This document shows, one piece after another, positions 27,709 to 36,034 of a stretch of DNA of 64,000 nucleotides. The notes beneath the pieces were generated by a model. The model worked only from the letters and a program-made list of their open reading frames with translations. It was not told where the DNA came from and made no database searches. How positions within the stretch are numbered: position 1 is the stretch's first letter; each line of letters opens with the position of its first letter. The position numbers and the translations under genes are program-made. The stretch spans positions 20,505-84,504 of the forward strand of contig JAWKPC010000020.1 of assembly GCA_041390865.1 (NCBI GenBank), written 5' to 3'. This stretch comes from JAUIIK01 sp041390865. Lineage in GTDB: Bacteria > Chloroflexota > Chloroflexia > Thermomicrobiales > CFX8.

Positions 27709-28195
27709 ATGTTCCACCGGATCAGCGCGTCGGTGATCGTTCCGGACGGCGATCGCATCCTGATGGTCAAGAGCTTCGAGTCTGAAGACCGGCCCGGCGT
27801 CGGCGGGATGACCGGCTACTACTGGAACTTCCCAACGGGGGCTGGACAACGACGAGTCGGTGCTCGAAGGGGCGGTCCGGGCGAGACGCGCGAGGAGACA
27901 GGCTGGAGATCGCCGCCGAACGCGTCATTTACGTCCACGAGGTCATCCACCGGCTCAGCCCCTCCCGGCGCGACCGAGCAGCGGGTCCGCCAGGTCGACT
28001 TCACTGCCCTGGCGTCGAGCTACGCCGGCGAGATCCGGACCGCTGATCCCCCGCCATCCTCGATGTCGGTTTCGTTTCGAGGATGACCCGAGATCGGCGC
28101 CAGCCTACCCGCCGATGCTCGAAGATCTGTTCTGGCGGGAAATGGCCGGCGGATTGCGCGACATGCGCTTCCTCGGCACCCGCTACGTCGGCTGA
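27709..28195 (+). pseudogene. NUDIX hydrolase, frameshifted
   Basis: It begins MFHRISASVIVPDGDRILMV after a GGAGGG ribosome-binding site. The NUDIX box can be pieced together from two frames as GGLDNDESVLEGAVRE followed by REETGLEIAAERVIYVHEV. The later parts RQVDFTALASSYAGEI and YPPMLEDLFWREMAGGLRDM lie in further frames, and the natural stop is at 28193-28195. NUDIX enzymes hydrolyse nucleoside diphosphates linked to another group. Its 3' end overlaps the convergent MFS gene by 13 bases. Confidence 0.7.
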
Positions 28196-29430
28196 GGCGC
28201 CGGGGGAATCGAGAGCCGGCCGGTGCGGCGATGCAGCAGCAGCGCGCCGATGAATCCAGCCGCCGACAGGCCCGCGCCCATCAGGGCGTATCCGCCGAAA
28301 CCCAGCAGCAGGCCGCTGATCGCGCCGCCGAGCGCCGCGCCGACGCTCAGTACCGTCTCGGTCAACACCATCGTCGTCGACGGTCCGGCCGGTGTGCGGT
28401 CGGCCGCCATCGTCATGACGCTGACCTGGAAGACGCCATTGGACACTGCGGCAACCGCCAGGGCCGCCAGCGACGGAACCGCCCCGATCGGCAACGCGTA
28501 CAACGCAAGCGTGCCCCCGGCAAGGCCGAGCATCGCAAGCATCGCCTGGGCGCGAGGGTTGAAGTCGCCGAGCCTGCTGCCAGCCGTGAGGGTACCGATA
28601 AAGTAGCCCCCGCCGGCGACGAGGAAGACGAAGCCGACTGTCTCGGTCGAATAGCCATGCTCGTCGGTGAAGAAGGCCCCGAGGAACCCGAGCAGGCCGA
28701 TCCAGCCGATCGCCCGCATCGCCCAGACCAGGTAGATCATCAGCATCGACTGGTCGCCGAGGATCGGCCGGTAGGAGTCCAGGATCTGGCCGAAGGCGAA
28801 GCGCCCCTTGCCGTGCGGCTCCTCGGCGGGAAAGAGGAGCGCCATCAACACCAATCCGACGACGGCCAGCCCGGCCATCATCGCGAAGGCTCCGCGCCAT
28901 CCGGCGGCGACGCTCGTCGTCGTCAGCAGGAGCGGGCCGACGGCTGTGCCGAGCGACAGCGACGCCCCGACGAAGCTGAGCGCCCTCCGCCTGGCCGGAC
29001 CGCTGTAGACAGCCGCCACCGCGCCGAAGGTGACGCCGATCGTGATCGCGCTGCCGAAGCCTCCGAGCGCCCGGGTCGCCATGAAGAGCGGATAGCCCTG
29101 GGCAACGGCCGTACCGAGCGCGCTCAGTCCAGCGCAGACGACCCCGGCCAGCAGCATCTTCCGGTGACCGGCGTGGTCCGCCAGCGGCCCTGCGACCAGC
29201 CCGACGAACGCGGCGGTGAAGAGAGCGATCGACACCGCCTGGCCAACCAGCGGCACCGACGAATCGAGATCCTCCGCCAGCTCATCGAGGAACGGCGCCG
29301 GCCCGAGCACATTCATCACGCCGACGAACGCCACCAGGCAAAGCGGCGCCATGACCCGGAGCGAAATCTCGCGCTCCGGCGTCCCGCCTCCCGTATCCAC
29401 CTCGAAGATCTGCGTCGTTGCGTCTTCCAT
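28183..29430 (-). CDS. MFS transporter
   Basis: A 415-residue, twelve-helix major facilitator. The loop motif after helix 2 is GPLADHAGHRKMLLAG, and helix 4-5 carries RALGGFGSAI. Sequence type resembles drug or sugar efflux carriers, but the substrate is unknown. The ATG at 29430 places 30 residues before the first helix. An alternative GTG at 29469 adds 13 residues; neither has a good ribosome-binding site. Confidence 0.88.
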   Translation of the reverse strand: MEDATTQIFEVDTGGGTPEREISLRVMAPLCLVAFVGVMNVLGPAPFLDELAEDLDSSVPLVGQAVSIALFTAAFVGLVAGPLADHAGHRKMLLAGVVCAGLSALGTAVAQGYPLFMATRALGGFGSAITIGVTFGAVAAVYSGPARRRALSFVGASLSLGTAVGPLLLTTTSVAAGWRGAFAMMAGLAVVGLVLMALLFPAEEPHGKGRFAFGQILDSYRPILGDQSMLMIYLVWAMRAIGWIGLLGFLGAFFTDEHGYSTETVGFVFLVAGGGYFIGTLTAGSRLGDFNPRAQAMLAMLGLAGGTLALYALPIGAVPSLAALAVAAVSNGVFQVSVMTMAADRTPAGPSTTMVLTETVLSVGAALGGAISGLLLGFGGYALMGAGLSAAGFIGALLLHRRTGRLSIPPAPQPT

Positions 29431-29571
29431 ACCGCCGGGCAGGATACCCGTTGCCGCGGGGGTTGTCACACGGTAACGCGGGAATGGAGGCAGACCGGAT
29501 CCGGATTTCCAGCTAGCCTCGCCGCGATACGCCGCGTCGGTTTACGGCATGAGCCCAGCGCCCATCGGCTG

Positions 29572-30804
29572 CTAGGCGCTCTGGACCATCTCCGGCTCGA
29601 TGCGGGATAGCGCCCAGGAGGCGACCTGACGCACGCCGCGCTCCGGATCGGTCAACGCATTCACAACAATAGCGCGTCCACGGGGATCGCCGGATCGCCC
29701 GAGCGCCCAGATCGCGATCCTGCGGATCGAGGGGCTGGGGTCTCCAGCGCAGGAGATCAGCGTCTCGACTGCCCGGTCCGTATTCATCCGGCCGATCGCC
29801 CAGATCGCGATCCAGCGCACGTCGTCGACCGGATCGTCGACCAGCGCGGCCAGGGCTGGAACGGTGCGCAAGTTCCCGATCTTGCCCAACGCCCAGGCGG
29901 CGAACCAGCGAATGCCCGGGTCGGGGTCTGACAGCCGCTCGATCAGGGCGTCGCAGGCCTGCGGGCTGCCGATCCGTCCGAGCGCCCAGATCTGGGCCGC
30001 AATCGGATCCTGGCCGAGCCACTCTTCCGGCTCGGGATCGATCTCCTGCTGGAGCGTCCGGATGAGCTGGAACCCACCGTAGCTGATGTCGCTCGGGGCA
30101 TCGATGCGCATCGTGACCTGGGACTTGATCACGTCGATCAGCGGGCTCACCGCTTCGTTCGACCCGATCATGCCAAGCGCGACGGCCGAGAACGTCCGGA
30201 CCTGGCCGGCGTCGTCATTGCGTAGCGCGCGGACCAGATAGGGCACCCCGGACGCGTCCCCGATCTGGCCGAGCTTGATCGCGGCGTTCGCTCGCCGGTC
30301 CGGGTCCTCGCTCGTCTCGAGTTCGCTGGAGAGATCGTGAATCTCGTCGATCCGCTCCAGCACGTCGTCGTCGCCGTACTCCGACAGGAACGTCTTCGTC
30401 TGCTCCCAGTCCATCGACTCGTTCGAGACCGCCACGAGCTTGACCGGCTTCTCGGGGGGCGTCGGGCGTGAATCGAGCGGCGATGGCAGATCGACGACCG
30501 CTTCGGGCTCGTCCTCCGGCTCCGGCCACTTCGAGATCTCCAGCAGCCACTCGAGAAGCTCCAGCTGCGGGTCGTCCAGCTCCTCGCTGGAATAGGTATC
30601 CAGCAGATCCCGGGCGCGATTCTCGATCGCCGCGTTGGTCGACCAGTTCGCCGCCAGGCTCTCGGAGAGCAGGGACAAGATCCGGGCGTTCACATCGTCG
30701 GCAGCAACCCGGACGGTGCGGCGGGTAATCAACCACGCGACGAAAAGCGAAGCGCATGAGATGAACAGGCTTGTCACCGTGATGTAGATGAGCGTCGTCA
30801 GCAT
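29572..30804 (-). CDS. Membrane-anchored HEAT-repeat protein
   Basis: A 410-residue protein. One N-terminal transmembrane helix (LIYITVTSLFISCASLFVAW) is followed by a polar stretch and, from about residue 160, repeated HEAT-type units (ANAAIKLGQIGDASGVPYLV, AAQIWALGRIGSPQACDALI, WIAIWAIGRMNTDRAVETLI). HEAT repeats of this kind are protein-binding scaffolds, as in phycobilisome-lyase-like and adaptin-like proteins, so it probably docks a partner at the membrane on the cytoplasmic side. A GAGG lies upstream of the ATG. Confidence 0.85.
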   Translation of the reverse strand: MLTTLIYITVTSLFISCASLFVAWLITRRTVRVAADDVNARILSLLSESLAANWSTNAAIENRARDLLDTYSSEELDDPQLELLEWLLEISKWPEPEDEPEAVVDLPSPLDSRPTPPEKPVKLVAVSNESMDWEQTKTFLSEYGDDDVLERIDEIHDLSSELETSEDPDRRANAAIKLGQIGDASGVPYLVRALRNDDAGQVRTFSAVALGMIGSNEAVSPLIDVIKSQVTMRIDAPSDISYGGFQLIRTLQQEIDPEPEEWLGQDPIAAQIWALGRIGSPQACDALIERLSDPDPGIRWFAAWALGKIGNLRTVPALAALVDDPVDDVRWIAIWAIGRMNTDRAVETLISCAGDPSPSIRRIAIWALGRSGDPRGRAIVVNALTDPERGVRQVASWALSRIEPEMVQSA

Positions 30805-30994
30805 GGGGCAGGACCTCGACTATTCACCGCGAGCCGGGCATGAAACGAGATTCACCCGGAGAGATGCGGTCAGCCACGCGGGCCGCGATTGTCGCTTACC
30901 ACGATCATCGGCCGATTACGGGTCCTCGCAATAGGTCGATTTGTCCTGATCGAAATTACCCGGTAGTCAGAAAACTCCCGGCTGGCAACGTTCG

Positions 30995-31465
30995 CTAGTC
31001 GAACACAGCCGGAATCGCGTCACCGGACAGGGTGCTCTCTCCGGCATACCAGAATGGTCCCTGGCACTCACCGTGGCGCTCGGATTCCTTGTCGGTGCCG
31101 CTGCCGCCGAGCAATGTCCGCTCTCCGACCCGGGTGACGATCCGACCGTTCTGATCGCGGATCTCGATCGCATCTCCTCCGACACCCACGGCGAAATCCT
31201 CTGGCCAGGCGATGTTGACCGGCGGAGCGTCCTCGATCTGGTCGCTGGCAATCTGGAAGCAACCGCCGTTCAGTTGAAGCTCGCCAACCAGATCGGCGTC
31301 ATCGGAGTTACTACCGTCGGATTGAGTGATGAAGTAGATCTCCTCACTCCGCGGACCGCCAGTTTCAATCCTGGAGACCTTCGGTTCATGGTTGCAGGCG
31401 ACAAGCAAGAGCATTCCGAAGAGCACGGTCACGATAGCCACCGGCATCTTCTTCAGATAACGCAT
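30995..31465 (-). CDS. Predicted lipoprotein
   Basis: A 156-residue protein with a lipoprotein signal peptide (VTVLFGMLLLVAC, modified cysteine at 24). The mature part has no family I recognise, but contains two similar short blocks (EDAPPVNIAWPEDFAVGVGG and ERTLLGGSGTDKESERHGEC). It is transcribed toward the HEAT gene and downstream of dnaA. Confidence 0.7.
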   Translation of the reverse strand: MRYLKKMPVAIVTVLFGMLLLVACNHEPKVSRIETGGPRSEEIYFITQSDGSNSDDADLVGELQLNGGCFQIASDQIEDAPPVNIAWPEDFAVGVGGDAIEIRDQNGRIVTRVGERTLLGGSGTDKESERHGECQGPFWYAGESTLSGDAIPAVFD

Positions 31466-31541
31466 GAAGGCAACTCCATCTTCAGGTGGTGATATGGACG
31501 TTACTCAACATACGCCCAATCGCCCGCTTACGGATGGATAC

Positions 31542-32969
31542 CTACTCCCCGTATAACGTCTCCCGCAGGGTGCTGACGTGGCGGCGGAGGGTGGTGTCGG
31601 TTTCGAGGGTGTCTTCAATCTTGGAGATGCCGTGCATGACGGTCGAGTGGTCGCGGTTGCCGAGATAGCGACCAATCTCGACCAGCGAGGAACCTGTCTC
31701 GTCGCGGATGAGATACATCGCGACCTGACGCGGCAGAACGATCTGCTTGCTGCGGCCGCGGCCGCGAAGCTCGGCGAGAGTCACGTCGAAGTGACTGCTG
31801 ACCTCGGCGATGATCCGGTCCGGGGTGATCTCCGCCCGGCGCGCCTCCAGCTCGGTGTCGGCCAGCGCCTGGGCGGCGATGTCCATCCGGATCGGCTGGT
31901 TGAAGAGCTGGGCCATCGCGATGATCTTGTTCAACGCCCCTTCGAGCTCGCGGATGTTCGACTGGACCCTCCTGGCGATGTACTCCAGCACATCGGCAGG
32001 CACATCGACGCCGAGCATCTCGCCCTTGCGCCGGATGATCGCCGTCCGGGTCTCGACGTCGGGCAGCGAGACGTCGGCGATCAGGCCGCCCTCGAAGCGG
32101 GAGCGCAGCCGGTCGTCAAGCGTCTGGATCGTCTTCGGATGGCGGTCGGAGGAGATCACGATCTGCTTGCCGGACTGGTACAGCTCATTAAAGGTATGGA
32201 AGAACTCCTCCTGGGTGCTCTCCTTACCGGCGATGAACTGGATATCGTCGATCATCAGGATGTCGATCGAGCGGTAGCGCGAACGGAACTCGTCGGTCCG
32301 CTGGCTCATGATCGACTTGATCAGCTCGTTGGTGAAGCGCTCCGACGAGACGTAGAGCACCTCGACGCTCTCGTTCTGCCCCAGCGCCCGGTGGCCGATG
32401 GCATGCAGCAGGTGCGTCTTGCCGAGTCCGACGCCGCCGTAAAAGAAGAGCGGGTTGAAGGCGCCGGCCGGGGCGTCGGCAACCGCCATCGCCGCGGCAT
32501 GGGCGAGGCGGTTGGCGCTGCCGACGACGAAGCTCTCGAAGGTGTAGCCGGGATTCAGGCCGTGCCGCGACGGCGCGGTAAGCTCCATCTGCTGGGTCTG
32601 GGGGGCCGGCGTCGTGCCGGGATCGCCCTTGCGCTCCCTGGCTGCCGGCGGAACCGGCTTCGGCCGTGGCTTCGGCGTCTTCCGGTAGGGTTCGCTGACG
32701 GCGGTCCGGACGACGTAATCGACGTCGACCGGGCGGTTGATCAGCGTCGCGATCGCCTCCGAGATCTGGCGGTCGAACTTCGAGCGAAGCTGCTCGACGG
32801 CGAAGGTATTGGGCGCGGCGATGACGGCGTTCTCCCGGTCGAGGTCGATCAGCGACGTCGACCGCAACCAGGTCTCGAAGTTGGCGCGCGAGACCTGGCC
32901 CTGCAAGTCCTCCAGGGCAGCCTGCCATACCTGTTCGTAGCGCGCGTCTGCCTGCTGCTCGATGGCCAT
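31542..32969 (-). CDS. dnaA: Chromosomal replication initiator DnaA
   Basis: A 475-residue initiator. Domain I starts MAIEQQADARYEQVWQAALE. The AAA+ domain has Walker A NPLFFYGGVGLGKTHLLHAI, Walker B DILMIDDIQFIAGKE and the sensor region RFEGGLIADVSLPDVETR. Domain IV ends with GRYLGNRDHSTVMHGISKIE, the DNA-binding signature. I chose the ATG at 32969 because GAGAGGGCGAGG precedes it; the frame is open for 21 more codons into its own promoter region. dnaN is not adjacent, unlike in most bacteria. Regulation is discussed with the promoter entry. Confidence 0.97.
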   Translation of the reverse strand: MAIEQQADARYEQVWQAALEDLQGQVSRANFETWLRSTSLIDLDRENAVIAAPNTFAVEQLRSKFDRQISEAIATLINRPVDVDYVVRTAVSEPYRKTPKPRPKPVPPAARERKGDPGTTPAPQTQQMELTAPSRHGLNPGYTFESFVVGSANRLAHAAAMAVADAPAGAFNPLFFYGGVGLGKTHLLHAIGHRALGQNESVEVLYVSSERFTNELIKSIMSQRTDEFRSRYRSIDILMIDDIQFIAGKESTQEEFFHTFNELYQSGKQIVISSDRHPKTIQTLDDRLRSRFEGGLIADVSLPDVETRTAIIRRKGEMLGVDVPADVLEYIARRVQSNIRELEGALNKIIAMAQLFNQPIRMDIAAQALADTELEARRAEITPDRIIAEVSSHFDVTLAELRGRGRSKQIVLPRQVAMYLIRDETGSSLVEIGRYLGNRDHSTVMHGISKIEDTLETDTTLRRHVSTLRETLYGE

Positions 32970-32997
32970 AGCCTCGCCCTCTCGTGCCCTACGCCAG

Positions 32998-33071
32998 GTT
33001 GTGGAAAACTCTTCCACAACGTGTACGTACACTTGCCAGTGAGTGTAGCATCGTTAACGATACGGCAACAA
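32998..33071 (-). promoter_or_regulatory. dnaA promoter with DnaA-box-like and palindromic sites
   Basis: On the minus strand the -35 TTGTTG (33066-33071) and -10 TACACT (33042-33047) are 18 bp apart. Downstream of the -10 box come the palindrome GTGTACGTACAC (33021-33032) and an inverted repeat with arms GTTGTGGAA (32998-33006) and TTCCACAAC (33012-33020). The arm TGTGGAAAA is one base away from the DnaA box complement, so self-control by DnaA is plausible. The palindrome is shared with the flagellar promoter. Confidence 0.5.
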
Positions 33072-33185
33072 GGCTGTACGGCTCAAGATTTGACTTAATG
33101 GCACTGGTGAGTTCGCGGATCGTGGCACTTCCCGAGAGCGCAGGTCGCAGCTGCTTAACTACCCACTACAACCTACGAACGACAA

Positions 33186-33400
33186 CCTCTCTTAAGAGGC
33201 TACGGGTCGGGCCGTTGGGGCGGCCCGACCCGTACTAGGAAGGGGAGGGGTGGAGTTCTAACACTCCACGGTGTGTCAGAGAGAGTAAATCGACGGTGGG
33301 GACTCTCTCTACTTATATATACGTCTGACTACCTCGATTGGTTGCATGTTTTTGACCCCAATTTCGAAATTGGTTCGGATTCGCGTCCGAAAATCCGTCC
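33186..33400. other. Inverted-repeat-rich gap next to dnaA
   Basis: The 33072-33647 gap has no gene. It contains a series of inverted repeats: CTCTTAAGAG (33189-33198); a perfect 14-bp stem with left arm TACGGGTCGGGCCG (33201-33214) and loop TTGGGG; GTGGAGT/ACTCCAC (33250-33269); AGAGAGAGT/ACTCTCTCT (33278-33310); and the 16-bp palindrome CCAATTTCGAAATTGG (33358-33373). An AT-rich patch TTATATATA sits at about 33313. It could be an origin of replication, but I see no cluster of TTATCCACA boxes. Confidence 0.4.
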
Positions 33401-33647
33401 GTACACTCCCGATTCCGCAATCCGGGCCCTGGATTGTTCCCTGACATCGAGTCAGAACGCGGCTGAACCGCCACAACGCGAGTTCTCAGCCCGGTTTTGA
33501 CGCATCACGCAACCGCAGCAACAACGCATCCCCAACCACGGTCAGTCCCCGATTTGTGCCGCGTTCCCTATCTCGGGTATAGCGCCCTGCCATCCCCGGC
33601 GATGCTAGTGTCAATGCGCCCACGCTGAACTGAAGGGAAACAAGCGG

Positions 33648-34550
33648 ATGTCCAGAACAGCCTCAACGCTCTCGTCATTGCTCGACAGCCCGAAACTGAA
33701 ATGGGTCGACCCGGTCGCGACCGTCTTCCACAACGCGGTCAATAGCGCGTTCGGCAGCATGCCTGCAGGCGCGAAGGTAAAGAGCATCCTGAATGGCACG
33801 CCGATCCGGCACCGGCTCCACCCGGCGCTGGTGCAGGTCTCGCTCGGAGCATGGACGACCTCGTTCTATCTCGACGCGCTGTCGCTCATGGCCGGCAACG
33901 ACAATCGCAAGCACTTCGAAGCCGGATCCGATGCGGCGATGGCGCTCGGCATCGTCAGCTCGCTGCCCTCAGCCCTGAGCGGCGCGTCGGACTGGGCCGA
34001 CGTCTACGGCAAACCGCAACGCTACGGGATGGTCCACGCCCTGCTCAACGGTGTGGCGCTGACCAGCTATGCGGTTTCGATGGCAGCGCGCCGGGGAGAC
34101 CGGCGCAACCAGACGCTCGCCCTGACGACGGCCGGGATCGGGTTCGCCGCATTGAGCGTCTCGGCCTCGATCGGCGGCGATCTCGTCTACAACCTGGGCG
34201 TGAACATCCCCCGCCAACCGGCGCTCGATCCACCGGAGGATTTCACCTATGTCCTCGATAGCGACGACCTTTCACCGGGCGACCATCGCCGGGTCCAGGC
34301 CGAGGATCTCCCGGTGCTGCTCATCCGGAACAGCGACGGCGAGCTCCATGCGCTCCAGCACTGGTGCCCGCATGCCGGCGCCCCGCTCTCCGAGGGAGAA
34401 GTCGATGACGAGGCCGTGACCTGTCACTGGCATGGCTCGAAGTTCTGTGTCGCCGACGGCCGGCCACTGCGCGGCCCAGCGACGACGCCACTTCCGGCCT
34501 ACAAGGTTCGTGAACGGGATGGCAGGATCGAGGTCGGGCCGCTGGCCTAG
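33648..34550 (+). CDS. DUF2231 membrane domain fused to Rieske [2Fe-2S] domain
   Basis: A 300-residue protein. Residues about 45-190 match the DUF2231 type of membrane domain (HRLHPALVQVSLGAWTTSFY, with several hydrophobic segments). Residues about 200-300 form a Rieske domain with cluster ligands in CPHAGAP and CHWHGSKF (C-x-H and C-x-x-H). It probably moves electrons at the membrane, but the partner is unknown. The ribosome-binding site is weak (AAGGG). Confidence 0.85.
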   Translation: MSRTASTLSSLLDSPKLKWVDPVATVFHNAVNSAFGSMPAGAKVKSILNGTPIRHRLHPALVQVSLGAWTTSFYLDALSLMAGNDNRKHFEAGSDAAMALGIVSSLPSALSGASDWADVYGKPQRYGMVHALLNGVALTSYAVSMAARRGDRRNQTLALTTAGIGFAALSVSASIGGDLVYNLGVNIPRQPALDPPEDFTYVLDSDDLSPGDHRRVQAEDLPVLLIRNSDGELHALQHWCPHAGAPLSEGEVDDEAVTCHWHGSKFCVADGRPLRGPATTPLPAYKVRERDGRIEVGPLA

Positions 34551-34631
34551 CCTGGCTTCGACCGGCCGTGCCGGCTGGTGCTAGAGTGTCGCGACCAGTT
34601 TCCGTAGATTGAAGAACGGAGCCAACCAGGA

Positions 34632-36008
34632 ATGAGCGATCTTTCAGCGGCCTACCAGTACGTCGATGACAACGCCGAAGATCTCGTCGCCGACCTCCAG
34701 CGGATCGTCCGCCAGCCGTCGGTCTCGTCCAGCGGCGAAGGCGTCAAGGAGTGCGCCGAGCTGCTCGTCGAGCTGATGCAGGCAGCCGGGATGGAGGCCC
34801 GGGCCGTCCCGACCTCCGGCCAGCCGATCGTCTTCGGCGAGGCGAAGAGCAATGACCCGAACGCGCCGACGCTGCTGCACTACTCCCACTACGACGTCCA
34901 GCCCGGCGATGCAGGCGACCCGCTCTGGGATGCGCCGCCCTTCGAAGCCCGGCGCTTCGGCGACCGCATCGTCGGACGCGGGACGACGGACGCCAAGGGC
35001 AATGTCATGGCCTTCGTCCAGGCGGTCAAAGCGCTCAACGCCACCTCCGGCCTGCCGATCAATCTCAAGTTCATCTTCGACGGCGAGGAAGAGAGCGGCA
35101 GCCCCAGCCTGCCCGAATTCGTCGAGCAGCACCGCGACATGCTTGCCGCCGACGCGATCCTCGGGTTCGACGGCGGATACCGGGCCGGGGACAAGCCGCA
35201 CGTCAGCCTCGGCAACAGCGGCCTGCTGACCTGCCAGCTCCGGGCGATGGGCGGCGCGAAGGATCTCCACTCGGCGCGTGCCCGGCTCGTCCCGAACGCG
35301 GCCTGGAAGATGGTCTGGGCGCTCAATTCGATGAAGGGCCCGGACGGCCACGTCAACATCGAGGGCTTCTACGACGACGTCCGGCCGGTCTCCGGGCTGG
35401 AGCGCAAGCTGATCGAGGAAGCGGGGTTCTTCGATCCCGACTGGCACGAGGATCTCGGCGTCGACAAGTTCCTGAACGACGTCACCGGCGTCGACGCGCT
35501 GGAGCAGCTGCTCTTCACCCCAACCTGCAACATCAATGGCTTCGCGTCGGGATTCGTCGGCGACGGCGCGAAGACGCTGCTGCCGTCGACAGCGACGGTC
35601 AATCTCGATTTCCGGCTGGTGATGGACCAGGACCCGGTCGACATCTTCAACAAGCTCCGCAAGCACCTCGACGACAACGGCTTCGAGGACATCGAGCTGA
35701 TCGAGCGCGGGTTCATCGAGCCGTCGCGGACCGACGCCGACGCGCCGTTCGCCCGCATCGTCGCCGAAGCCGCCCGGGAGGTACTCGACCGCGAGCCGTC
35801 GCTCTGGCCGACCGGCGACGCCTCGGGTCGCACGACGCTCTGGATCGCGACCCGGCTCGGCATTCAGGGGGCAGGGACCGGCGTCGGCCCGCCCGACTGG
35901 CGCGGCCACGCCGCCAACGAGTTCATGCTGGTGCCCTACTTCCTGAACGGCATCAAGTACGCCGCCCGGATCTGGGACATGGTTGGCGAACGCGGCGGGG
36001 TCGAGTAG
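34632..36008 (+). CDS. M20-family dipeptidase
   Basis: A 458-residue zinc peptidase. Metal ligands appear in YSHYDVQP, then GRGTTDAKG, the catalytic pair in DGEEESGS, an Asp in GFDGGY, and a C-terminal His in WRGHAANE. The family cleaves dipeptides and small peptides; a beta-Ala-His or Cys-Gly dipeptidase activity is possible. It is cytoplasmic, with no signal peptide. A second M20 enzyme lies at 50127, with different surroundings. Confidence 0.93.
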   Translation: MSDLSAAYQYVDDNAEDLVADLQRIVRQPSVSSSGEGVKECAELLVELMQAAGMEARAVPTSGQPIVFGEAKSNDPNAPTLLHYSHYDVQPGDAGDPLWDAPPFEARRFGDRIVGRGTTDAKGNVMAFVQAVKALNATSGLPINLKFIFDGEEESGSPSLPEFVEQHRDMLAADAILGFDGGYRAGDKPHVSLGNSGLLTCQLRAMGGAKDLHSARARLVPNAAWKMVWALNSMKGPDGHVNIEGFYDDVRPVSGLERKLIEEAGFFDPDWHEDLGVDKFLNDVTGVDALEQLLFTPTCNINGFASGFVGDGAKTLLPSTATVNLDFRLVMDQDPVDIFNKLRKHLDDNGFEDIELIERGFIEPSRTDADAPFARIVAEAAREVLDREPSLWPTGDASGRTTLWIATRLGIQGAGTGVGPPDWRGHAANEFMLVPYFLNGIKYAARIWDMVGERGGVE

Positions 36009-36034
36009 TCCTTTGACCGTTGGATTCGAAGAGA

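Noticed and set aside
28231..29610. Long open frame (459 codons) on the plus strand opposite the MFS gene
   Set aside because: It is the antisense shadow of a clear membrane transporter, with a composition of repeated charged residues typical of such shadows in high-GC DNA.
31578..33098. Open frame of 506 codons opposite dnaA
   Set aside because: Shadow of dnaA, with no homology visible and no ribosome-binding site.
33033..33647. Replication origin as a firm feature
   Set aside because: Only one DnaA-box-like pair is visible and whole-chromosome skew is not available, so it is reported only as a possibility.
34644..35909. Open frame of 421 codons opposite the M20 peptidase
   Set aside because: Antisense shadow; the peptidase on the other strand has all catalytic motifs.
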